Source: DAOPYU01 sp942493245
Lineage (GTDB): Bacteria; Sumerlaeota; Sumerlaeia; UBA8349
Direction of reading: 5' to 3'
Assembly: GCA_942493245.1 (NCBI GenBank)
Contig: OW818685.1
Span: 2,046,001-2,110,000, forward strand
DNA length: 64,000 nt
How positions within the stretch are numbered: the stretch's first letter is position 1; every line of letters begins with the position of its first letter. This document shows positions 8,705-17,200 of this stretch, one piece after another. The notes under the pieces are model-generated. The model did no database searches and was not told where the DNA came from. It was given only the letters and a program-made list of their open reading frames with translations. A program made the translations under genes and the position numbers.

Positions 8705-8727
8705 TTCAACTCATAAGTGCAACTTTC
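8705..8727 (+). repeat. IS30-type left inverted repeat
   Basis: It reads TTCAACTC, two variable bases, then AAGTGCAACTTTC. It pairs with 9770-9792. Confidence 0.8.
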
Positions 8728-8734
8728 TCTCTCC

Positions 8735-9697
8735 TTATACCCGTATCTGTTTTCCTTCCACAAGGACTTCGTGCGGGGTCAGGTAGCCCAGGGTTTTCCG
8801 AGGGCGGTGGTTCAGGAGGTCCTGGACCATTTTGACCCACTCGACTGAGAGATCTTTCAGCGGCATTTTCTTGGGGAAGTACTGGCGGATCAACCCATTG
8901 GTGTTCTCGTTCAGGCCGCGTTCCCACGAGTGGTAGGGACGGGCAAAGTACACCGAAACCCCCAAGGCCGCCGCGATGGCTTCGTGCCCGGAAAACTCCT
9001 TACCGTTGTCAAACGTCAACGTCTTGAAGATTCCGCTCAACGGCTTGGCGCAGCGCAGAATCGCATCGGTGACCTCGGACGCGCTCTTGTGCTCAACCGG
9101 TTCGATGAGCACGTACTGGCTCTTGCGCTCCACGAGCGTCACCAGTCCCCCCTGATGGTTCTCACCGATCACGGTGTCCCCCTCCCAATCGCCCCGTCGC
9201 ACTTTGGCGTCCACCACCGACGGGCGCTTCTCAATCCCCACCCGATTGGGGATTTTCCCCCGTTTGTCGGCGCTGCCGTAGCGCTTCTTGCGCTTGCGGT
9301 TCGAACGGCGCAGATTCAGCCACAAAGTTCCTCCCTGCTTCTTGTCAGCCGCCAGGTACTGGTAGATGCGCTCGTGGCTGACCTTCACGCCGATGTCGCG
9401 TTCCATGCGCCCGGAAATCTGCTCAGGGCTCCATTGCAGACACAGTTTCTCGTCCACGTACCGGTGCACGTCTTCGGTGAACTTGACGGCTTTGGGCGCA
9501 TTGCGGCGTCGGATGTCCGCCAGTTCCTGCGCCTGCTTGGGGCGGTAACCATTCCCTCCCGTGTTGCGCCCGATCTCTCGCGAGATCGTACAGGGGGGGC
9601 GCCCCAGCAAGCGGGCAATCTCGGCAATGCTTTTTTCTGCTTTCTTCAGCGCGTGAATCTGGTATCGTTCTTCTCGGGTCAGTTGTTTGTAAGCCAT
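8735..9697 (-). CDS. IS30-family transposase
   Basis: A 320-residue protein beginning MAYKQLTREERYQIHAL, with an N-terminal helix-turn-helix (IAEIARLLGRPPCTISREI) typical of IS30 and a C-terminal DDE catalytic domain. The aspartates are in RRGDWEGDTVIG and LTFDNGKEF, and the glutamate in RGLNENTNGLIRQYFPK. It ends in the family pattern NHRPRKTLGYLTPHEV. The start at 9697 is chosen over the longer frame at 9763 because AAAGGAG lies just upstream. Length is normal and no frameshift is seen, so the element looks intact. Confidence 0.93.
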   Translation of the reverse strand: MAYKQLTREERYQIHALKKAEKSIAEIARLLGRPPCTISREIGRNTGGNGYRPKQAQELADIRRRNAPKAVKFTEDVHRYVDEKLCLQWSPEQISGRMERDIGVKVSHERIYQYLAADKKQGGTLWLNLRRSNRKRKKRYGSADKRGKIPNRVGIEKRPSVVDAKVRRGDWEGDTVIGENHQGGLVTLVERKSQYVLIEPVEHKSASEVTDAILRCAKPLSGIFKTLTFDNGKEFSGHEAIAAALGVSVYFARPYHSWERGLNENTNGLIRQYFPKKMPLKDLSVEWVKMVQDLLNHRPRKTLGYLTPHEVLVEGKQIRV

Positions 9698-9769
9698 CTG
9701 TGCGGTGCTCCTTTCCAGGGTGTGAGCAAAAGGAGTGTACACAAACAACTGGCCCTTGCTCAATATCTG

Positions 9770-9792
9770 GAAAGTTGCACTTCAGAGTTGAA
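9770..9792 (-). repeat. IS30-type right inverted repeat
   Basis: Read on the minus strand it is TTCAACTC, two variable bases, then AAGTGCAACTTTC, matching 8705-8727 apart from those two bases. Confidence 0.8.
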
Positions 9793-10178
9793 TTCGGGTC
9801 ATATAGGACTGGGTATCCGTACCATGTTGTCCTGAAAAGTAGACACTGTCCCGGTTCAGCGTAAACTGAGAGTGTTCGTTTCAGTTTAATTAAAACGGAC
9901 GGTCGCTCCTTTAGATTTATGGTGCGTTTTCTAGAGAAAGAGCAGGTTTTTATCTTATAAGAGAATATATACCGGAAAAAGGGTGGAGTGACAGAAGACT
10001 TTAAAAACCAGATTGTTAAAATAATAGGTTGCACAGAAAAGGCTGTAATAAAACCTTGACAGAAATGGGGCTGTCTGGCTAACTTGGCATAGACTAAATT
10101 GGTTCTCAGTTTCCGCCAAAATCTTAGAGAATTATTTGTATCCGTTGGTCATCTCGGGAATGACAGGAGTTGAAGAGC
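9793..10178. other. Intergenic, AT-rich region upstream of the phosphoesterase
   Basis: There are 386 bases without a supported gene. The first part includes TGTCCTGAAAAGTAGACAC (9829-9847), which resembles termini of some insertion sequences, but no partner copy was found. The right part is AT-rich and probably carries the promoter of the gene at 10179. Confidence 0.35.
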
Positions 10179-13100
10179 ATGCGAAAACACATGAACAGGT
10201 GCTTTATTGTGTCAGTTCTATTTGGGCTATTGTCCAGCGGGGGTTTTTCCCAACCGAAGAATGTGATTCTGTTCATCGGTGACGGCATGGGGCCTGAAGT
10301 ATCGGTTCAGTCTTTGCCAACCGTGACCCTTGTATCGCCAGTCGATCAAAGTACCGTCCAGGAGCCAACGCTAACCTGCGACGCTTCGGATTCGGCCGGA
10401 CTGCAATCAGCCACACTTTACGTTGGCTCCAACGCTCAAACAGTGTCTTTCAGGGGTCCTTCAGAGATTGAGGACATTTATCTCTCCGCGTCTTCTCCCG
10501 ACAGCAACTATGGTTCAAATGCCCTTGTGCTGACGGACGGAGAGAACCCTGTTGCCAACAGTCTGCTGCGTTTTGGCAACCTGATCGGAACCGCAGGAGG
10601 ACAGGTCCCCCCAGAAGCGGTGATCGAATCGGCCACTCTGGAGATCAACTGCACGAATGTCGGGACAACACTCTATATCTATCGCCTGAATGAAGGGTGG
10701 GATGAAGATTCGGCTACTTGGAACACTCGGGACGGCTCTGCTCCGTGGAGCGATCCTGGCGCCAATGGCCCTGCTTCTCATGATTCGGCAGGGTTAACCG
10801 GTACTTTCCAGGTGACGGGTTCTCGCACAGTGGATATGACTTCAATCGTGCAGGACTGGAGTGATGGCGCCCCGAATTATGGTGTTGTTCTCGTTAATTC
10901 CGGGGTGGATGGTGTCCAGTTCGAGTCGAGCGAATCGGGGGTTTCTCCTCAACTGACGGTGACTTGGAGGAGCATGGTGTGGCAACCCGTTGAAACAAAG
11001 CCTCTTTTCGGGACGGATGCTACTGTTTCCTTTACGCCGACTCTGGCTGATTCTCAAGATTATGTCTGGAACTGTCTGGTTACGAATACTCTCGGGGCAG
11101 TGGCGTGGGCTCCTGTCACATATGCTTTCCGCTTGGAGGCCGCAGCTCCGATGGTTCCCGTCTTGGTCGCTCCCGGCGATGGAACTGTTCTTGCAGATCT
11201 TTCTGCAACGCTTGAGGTTACCGTACAGGATCCGGCTGGACAGGCCATGGACGTCACCTTTATGGGGCGTAGAAAAACTGCCGGAGCTTTCACAATTGCC
11301 GTGATACCCGACACACAATTATACTCAGAAAGTTATCCTGATATTTTCCTTGCTCAGACCCAATGGATTGCCGACAACGCCGCATCCCAAAACATAGTCT
11401 TTGTCTCTCATGAGGGAGACCTGGTTGACGACCCGGAAAACATGACTCAATGGGCCAATGCCGACCGGGCAATGACCATCCTTGATAACGCAGGCATTCC
11501 CTATGGGGTATTGCCAGGCAACCACGATGCAGGTGTCTCGGGCACAACCAATTACAACCAGATATTCCCGCCTGATCGCTATTCTGCACAACCTTGGTAC
11601 GGAGGACATTACGCGTCTTCCAACGATTCCAGCTATCAACTGTTTTCCGTGGGAGGAGACGATTATCTGATTTTGCACCTGCAATACAATCCCGATTCGG
11701 GAACCGTCGCATGGGCTGACGGCATTATTAAAGCAAACCCGAAACGGAGAGTCATCGTCACTACGCACACTTACCTGGATGCTACCGGCCAGGTGAACTC
11801 CTTGTGGAATGCGCTGATCGCAGACAATCCCAACGTGTATTTTGTGCTCTGCGGACACATCCCCGATGAAGTTAGGCGGACTGATGTTTCGGGAGGACAC
11901 CCCGTTTATCAACTTCTTGCTGATTATCAAAACCGGCCAAATGGTGGAAATGGCTGGCTTCGTTTACTCCGTTTTGTTCCGGAAGAGAACACGGTGTGCG
12001 TCGAGACATATTCCCCAACATTGGATATGTACGAGACAGACGCTAACAGTTCTTTTACGCTGGATTATGACATGAACGAATTCCAGGAAATAGGAACGGT
12101 TCACGGTGCAACAAGTGGTTCCAATGTTTCCATCGCCTGGACTAATCTGGAAGCGGATGTCGAATATGAGTGGTATGGTGTTGTCACCAACACTCTTGGC
12201 AAGTCTTCGCAGAGCCCAATCTGGTCGTTTACCGCCACAGACCCCGCGGGTCCCAATACTCAGCCGATATCCCAGGATGATTCGGTCGTGTGTGATGAAG
12301 ATGGCTCCCTATCAGTTTCCGTTCTTTCAAATGACCGCGATCCAGACGGTGATCCTCTGAGCATTGTCAGTGTCAGCCAACCCGCCAACGGCTCTGCCGT
12401 AATGGACGCAGGCAACAATATCGTTTATACTCCAGCCCTGAATTTCAATGGCTCGGATACATTCACCTACACGATTTCTGACGGCCGTGGGGGGAATGCC
12501 GTCGGACATGTTTATGTGACGGTAACTCCTATTAACGACGCTCCCTCCTCGCCGCAAAATGTTGTGGCGGTGGCTGGCGATGGGAGCGTAAACCTGTCTT
12601 GGGATGCCAGCACCGATCCCGACGGCAATCTTCTCGGATACATTGTGTACCGCTCAACGGTGTCAGGAAACAACTTCACGGCAGTCTCGCCTATCGTTGC
12701 CGGGGTTTCCTACTCCGACCAAGGACTGGAAAACGGTACGACCTGCTACTACCGGATGACGGCAGTGGATGATTCGGCTCTGGAGAGCGCTCCCAGCGCC
12801 GAGGTGAATGCGACCCCGGCTGGAATTCCCGTGAATGCCTATGTACTGCAAAACCCCTCCATTGCGTACGGAGTATTGGGAGGGGGAGATGTTGCGGGGC
12901 TTGCCGCCGCTGGCGACGGACAGACGCAGACGGTCTCTGAATCTGCGGCGGATCGCACGGGAGCCTCGAGCCTGATCGTGGAATACACTTTGTTTACTCC
13001 AGCATCCCCGACAGAAATCACATCACTTGAATTATTGATGGCCTTGACGTGGGATGATGAGGCTTCGGATGCCTTGCACGTTGAGATACGCCGTGGCGCC

Positions 13101-13907
13101 TCTTGGGAAGACATCGCACAGGCGGCTTTGGGGGGAACTTGGACCGCAGCCGTTCCTGCCGACTATGTCGATGTCTCTGGCAACATTGTCGTCCGCTTCA
13201 CCGATTCTGTTGCCGTCAGGAGAGAAAAGAAAGGGGTTTTAAAAATCGACATGCTGTTTGGCCGGATTGAAGCAGAACCGGTCATCCCCGATACAGCACC
13301 TCCGACAGTTTCCAATGTGACGGTGGTGGATGTCGTTTCCGACTCCGCACGTGTTACCTGGAACACGGATGAAATGGCCAGTTCCATAGTTCGCTACGGA
13401 GAAACAGAATCTTTGGGCAGTGAATTGTCAGATTCCGGGCTGCGAACGGCCCATAGTGTTTTGTTGGAAAACATGAAGCCCGAAACGACCTACTACTATT
13501 CCGTCGTGTCTGTTGATGCGGCGGGCAATATCAGTCAGGATTCCGCCGTGCAAGCATTCACAACGCCCCAGGCGCCGGAACTTCAGGCAATTCATGTGAG
13601 CCGTGTAGATCTGACGCTCGTGTTGGCAAGGAAGACAAAAGCCATCGCGACTGTAACGGTATTGGACATGCAGAATCAACCTGCCCCTGGAGCAAACGTT
13701 GTGGGCGACTGGTACTTCAAAGGGGTGATTGCATCCTCTGGCAGTACTGCTGCGACGGATAGCAACGGGGTCGCGGTCTTCACTTCTCCGGGAAAGAGCG
13801 TGCGCTCGGGAGACGATTTTCTGTTCCGTGTTACTGATGTGATTTTGCCCGGCGGGTTTCTTGATGCAGCAGCAAGCGTGCTGGAAAACACTGTTGTTGT
13901 GCCCTGA
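10179..13907 (+). CDS. Large secreted mosaic metallophosphoesterase with adhesive/beta modules
   Basis: A 1242-residue exported protein; ATG 10179 has AGGAG 9 bases upstream. After the signal peptide it shows PKNVILFIGDGMGPE, the opening of an alkaline-phosphatase domain that then stops abruptly. Next are a DNRLRE/CBM96-like module (about 95-265, DIYLSASSPDSNYGS, RFG, TWNTRDG), and a calcineurin-like metallophosphoesterase (about 370-630) with VIPDTQ, GDLVDD, GNHD, THTYLD and LCGH metal ligands. These are followed by a Tandem-95/cadherin-like module (NDRDPDGDPL, FNGSDTFTYTI; about 694-787), an Fn3 domain, a galactose-oxidase-like beta segment, another Fn3 (TWNTDEMASSIVRYG) and a C-terminal Ig-like domain. 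It probably hydrolyses extracellular phosphoesters while bound to polymers. Confidence 0.85.
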   Translation: MRKHMNRCFIVSVLFGLLSSGGFSQPKNVILFIGDGMGPEVSVQSLPTVTLVSPVDQSTVQEPTLTCDASDSAGLQSATLYVGSNAQTVSFRGPSEIEDIYLSASSPDSNYGSNALVLTDGENPVANSLLRFGNLIGTAGGQVPPEAVIESATLEINCTNVGTTLYIYRLNEGWDEDSATWNTRDGSAPWSDPGANGPASHDSAGLTGTFQVTGSRTVDMTSIVQDWSDGAPNYGVVLVNSGVDGVQFESSESGVSPQLTVTWRSMVWQPVETKPLFGTDATVSFTPTLADSQDYVWNCLVTNTLGAVAWAPVTYAFRLEAAAPMVPVLVAPGDGTVLADLSATLEVTVQDPAGQAMDVTFMGRRKTAGAFTIAVIPDTQLYSESYPDIFLAQTQWIADNAASQNIVFVSHEGDLVDDPENMTQWANADRAMTILDNAGIPYGVLPGNHDAGVSGTTNYNQIFPPDRYSAQPWYGGHYASSNDSSYQLFSVGGDDYLILHLQYNPDSGTVAWADGIIKANPKRRVIVTTHTYLDATGQVNSLWNALIADNPNVYFVLCGHIPDEVRRTDVSGGHPVYQLLADYQNRPNGGNGWLRLLRFVPEENTVCVETYSPTLDMYETDANSSFTLDYDMNEFQEIGTVHGATSGSNVSIAWTNLEADVEYEWYGVVTNTLGKSSQSPIWSFTATDPAGPNTQPISQDDSVVCDEDGSLSVSVLSNDRDPDGDPLSIVSVSQPANGSAVMDAGNNIVYTPALNFNGSDTFTYTISDGRGGNAVGHVYVTVTPINDAPSSPQNVVAVAGDGSVNLSWDASTDPDGNLLGYIVYRSTVSGNNFTAVSPIVAGVSYSDQGLENGTTCYYRMTAVDDSALESAPSAEVNATPAGIPVNAYVLQNPSIAYGVLGGGDVAGLAAAGDGQTQTVSESAADRTGASSLIVEYTLFTPASPTEITSLELLMALTWDDEASDALHVEIRRGASWEDIAQAALGGTWTAAVPADYVDVSGNIVVRFTDSVAVRREKKGVLKIDMLFGRIEAEPVIPDTAPPTVSNVTVVDVVSDSARVTWNTDEMASSIVRYGETESLGSELSDSGLRTAHSVLLENMKPETTYYYSVVSVDAAGNISQDSAVQAFTTPQAPELQAIHVSRVDLTLVLARKTKAIATVTVLDMQNQPAPGANVVGDWYFKGVIASSGSTAATDSNGVAVFTSPGKSVRSGDDFLFRVTDVILPGGFLDAAASVLENTVVVP

Positions 13908-14241
13908 TAGTTAACCATTTGTGTACCGGCTGGATGTGAGGGACATCCGACCTTTTGGACGCAGGGATTGTTGAAGTTGGAGGGAGGTGGAGGGAGCGTC
14001 TCGAAAAACGAATACACTCTCTTGGTGTGAAAATTGTGAATCGACTGCAATTCACGACTGTCCAAACAAAAAGGCTAAAGGAAAGAAACTTGACAGCACT
14101 AGGATACAGGAGTTAAACAGACTTCTCAGAAAGCAAAAGAGGAGAAGGTCCGTTTCCAGAACCGTCTCCCCATTTTGATGGCACTTTCAATTCCGATTCA
14201 TGTCCCAGCGCTTGTCGTCGGGACAGTCTCCTTTTTGGCAG
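13908..14241. other. Convergent intergenic region
   Basis: There are 334 bases between convergent genes. It holds the hairpin at 13932. A small plus-strand frame at 13987-14178 has no SD and unlikely composition. Nothing else is recognised. Confidence 0.4.
13932..13955 (+). terminator. Terminator-like hairpin
   Basis: Arms GGATGT (13932-13937) and ACATCC (13943-13948) with a 5-base loop are followed by GACCTTTT. It may end the gene at 10179. Its shape (stem, TCCCTC-like loop on the minus strand, stem) also resembles the palindrome family described in the findings. Confidence 0.45.
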
Positions 14242-17200
14242 TTAGGGGTTGATCTCAATCGGCTGAGCCGGTGTCTTGGGCAGTACCTTCATCTTTGACA
14301 CCAGCGCCGGATCGAGGAAAGCCGCGCCTTCCACCACACCCGTCTTCGCCTGCAGGATAGCGATCCCACCCGACTGCGTCGGAAGGCCCGTCGCGGCGTC
14401 GTAACCGGCATAGAAGAAGCCCGAAATACCCGTCTGAGCAGACACCTTGCCAATCGCGACCTTCTTGGTGTTCGGCTGACCCTTGACGACCATCTCCGTC
14501 GCAGAACCGGCCGTGCCAACCGCGCCGCCCACCAGCACGCCATTAACCTTCTTCGCCGTCGCCTGAATCAACACCAGATCCTTCGACGACTGGATCAGGC
14601 CGCAGCGCAGGTTGCCGCCCGCCACCGTGACCTTATCAATCGCTCCCACCAGTTCGTCCGCCACAAGCGGTCCACCGGAGACCGTCACCGACTTGAGCAT
14701 GCTTCCCTGGATCGAGCACGGGGTCGCCTCGCTCTGCGGCGCAGGCGTTCCCGCGACCTCAGCCACCACCTTCGGTAGCGACCCAATCGCACCGAGGCTG
14801 GTCTTTGTGAGCCCCACGCTATTCTTGTAAGATTTTGACGCCACGCTGAGCAACTTCACGGGCTGTCTCGCGCCGGAAGCGGAACCGAGGCTTTCGACCA
14901 CCACGCCGGTGGCCTGAAGAGTCAAGGGCGTCGAGCCATTCGTCTCGATAAAAGTCCGCGCGTACTGACCCGACTCCATCGGGCGGGTTGCTGCGATTTT
15001 TGCGGAAGCCATTTCCCCCACCTGGATAAAGGTGACCCCATCTTTTGCCTGAAGCGCATTTACAGAGCCCATCACTTCAAGCAGATTGACCGGAACGTCG
15101 AATGCCAGCGTCTTGACATCCCCCTCAATTCTGAGTAGAGGCGCCTGCGACTGGTTCGTGAGGTAATAGATCCCCTTGATCGGGTCTTCTGTCAGGCTCG
15201 CAGGGACTTTCGTGAGTCGGGTAATCTTGATGGTACCGGCTGTGCTCCCCGGTACCGTTGGCGTAAAGGTGAGAGAGTCCGCCGTCGGAATGTTGCGCTC
15301 CATGGTATAGCCCTTGGCCATCACCTTGTAGGTCGCCGGAGTGAATGTTTCAGGGGTGACTGTGGCCGTCGCCGCTTCGCTCGGTGTACCTGGCTGGCCC
15401 TGCGAGTCAATCGCCGTGACCTGATACGCATACGTTACACTTGGAACCGCGGTGTCGTCGGCAAACTCCGTCACCGCGCCTACCGTCCACTTCACTGTTG
15501 TCGTATCAGTTGTATCCACAATAATACGCTTGACCCCATAAGCCGTGGCGCTTGTCACCGAGTCCCAACCCACCCGAACCTGGTAGGTGTTGCCCACCGC
15601 CGTCACGTTCTGTGGATCGAAAAGGTAGGGATAAATCTCAAAGTTTGCCGTCAGGGTTTTGGTCGAGTCCATGGTTACAACCAGCGGGTTTGTCGAACTG
15701 GTGGCATCGCCAGTCCACCCGGCAAATTGATATCCCGAATCGGGAATCGCCGTCAATGTCACCTGGGTACCGTCCGGGAAATGCGTTCCAGCCGGAGAGA
15801 CCAGGACGGTGCCGTTCTGACATACCGTCGAAAGCGGCCAGGCAACACGGTAGTTTCCCACCACACGAGTTGTTCCGCTCGTCGTCAATTCCACACGCTG
15901 GTCCACCGGTTTGCTCCATCCCGCGACCTCTTTGAACGTCAGGGTATAAGTCCCCACTCGTTTCTCCAGAACCGTACTGCTGCTTTTAGTGACCGGATCA
16001 TAGACCGTTTCGTCGTGCCAAACCCCTTCCGCTTCGCTCGTCAGGCGCCAGCGTGCCCCCGCGGCGATGGCCCTGGGTGGAGAAAGTGTCACCTGCAGAG
16101 AACCGATAGGCACGATTGCCAACGAATGAGTATCACCAGCCACAACAGCCACAAAATCCCGGTTGGGGGAAGGAACAATACACTGAGAGCAACTATTATC
16201 TCCCAAAGCCATAATCGAGCCATCGGACTTCAGCCCCAGACTGTGGCGCCATCCACCTGCAAGCGCCACGAAACCCCGGTCAAACGTGGAAACGGCACAC
16301 TCTCCGTAAAGATTCTGCCCCCACGCTACCAGCGAGCCATCGGACTTAAGACCCAGACTGTGTTGGTCCCCGGCGGCAATGACGATAAAACCGCGATTGG
16401 ACACGGGTACGTCACATTGCCCGGATTGATTGTCTCCCCACGTTACAATCGATCCATCGGACTTCAGCCCGAGACTGTGGTTCTCTCCTGCCGCAAGAGC
16501 CACGAAGCCGCTATTGGGCAGGGGAACCGCACCTTGACCGAAATCATTGTTTCCCCACGCCACAATTGAACCGTCGGACTTCAAACCCAGACTACGGGAA
16601 CCGCGCGCTGCAACGGCCACAAAACCACTATTGGGTACAGGAACCGAACACTGACCGGCGCGATTGTTTCCCCACGCCACAATCGAACCATCGGACTTCA
16701 GACCCAAACTGTGAACGTCTCCCGCCGCAACGGCCACGAAACCACTGTTGGGTGCGGGAACGGATCCCAAGCCAGATTCTCTGCTTCCCCAGACCTCAAT
16801 CGAACCATTGGACTTAAGCCCCAGACTGTGAGATCCTCCCGCCGCAACGGCCACAAAATCGTTATTGGGAAAGCTGATCGTACTCTCACGCAGGAAATCC
16901 GACCCCCACGCCACCACCATTCCACTCGGAACAGCCTCAAATATCGCGACCAGAGTCTTGGATGTGTCTATCGTGAGAGTCAAGGGATTGTCCGTTTCCC
17001 GCCCCACCGGGACATCCCCCATCCAACCGGAGAAACGATACCCCTGATAAGCCTGCGGAAACAGTTTCACCGGCATCCCCACGGGATAATCCGGCCGCCC
17101 GGGAACGGGAATGACATACCCATGTGTGGAGGTTGTCACCAATGAGCAGGTCGGCACGGCCTGATAGACCCCCGTTAAGGAGGTCTGCGTATTTTCCCCG

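Larger units (their letters stand above)
8705..9792. mobile_element. IS30-family insertion sequence
   Basis: The element is bounded by imperfect 23-bp inverted repeats (8705-8727 and 9770-9792, two mismatches) that share the word AAGTGCAACTTTC. It encodes one DDE transposase on the minus strand. Total length is about 1.09 kb, normal for IS30. The 2-3 bp target duplication expected for this family cannot be fixed by eye. Confidence 0.85.

Noticed and set aside
9829..9847. TGTCCTGAAAAGTAGACAC as an IS terminus
   Set aside because: No matching inverted copy or second transposase was found; left as a note in the intergenic entry.
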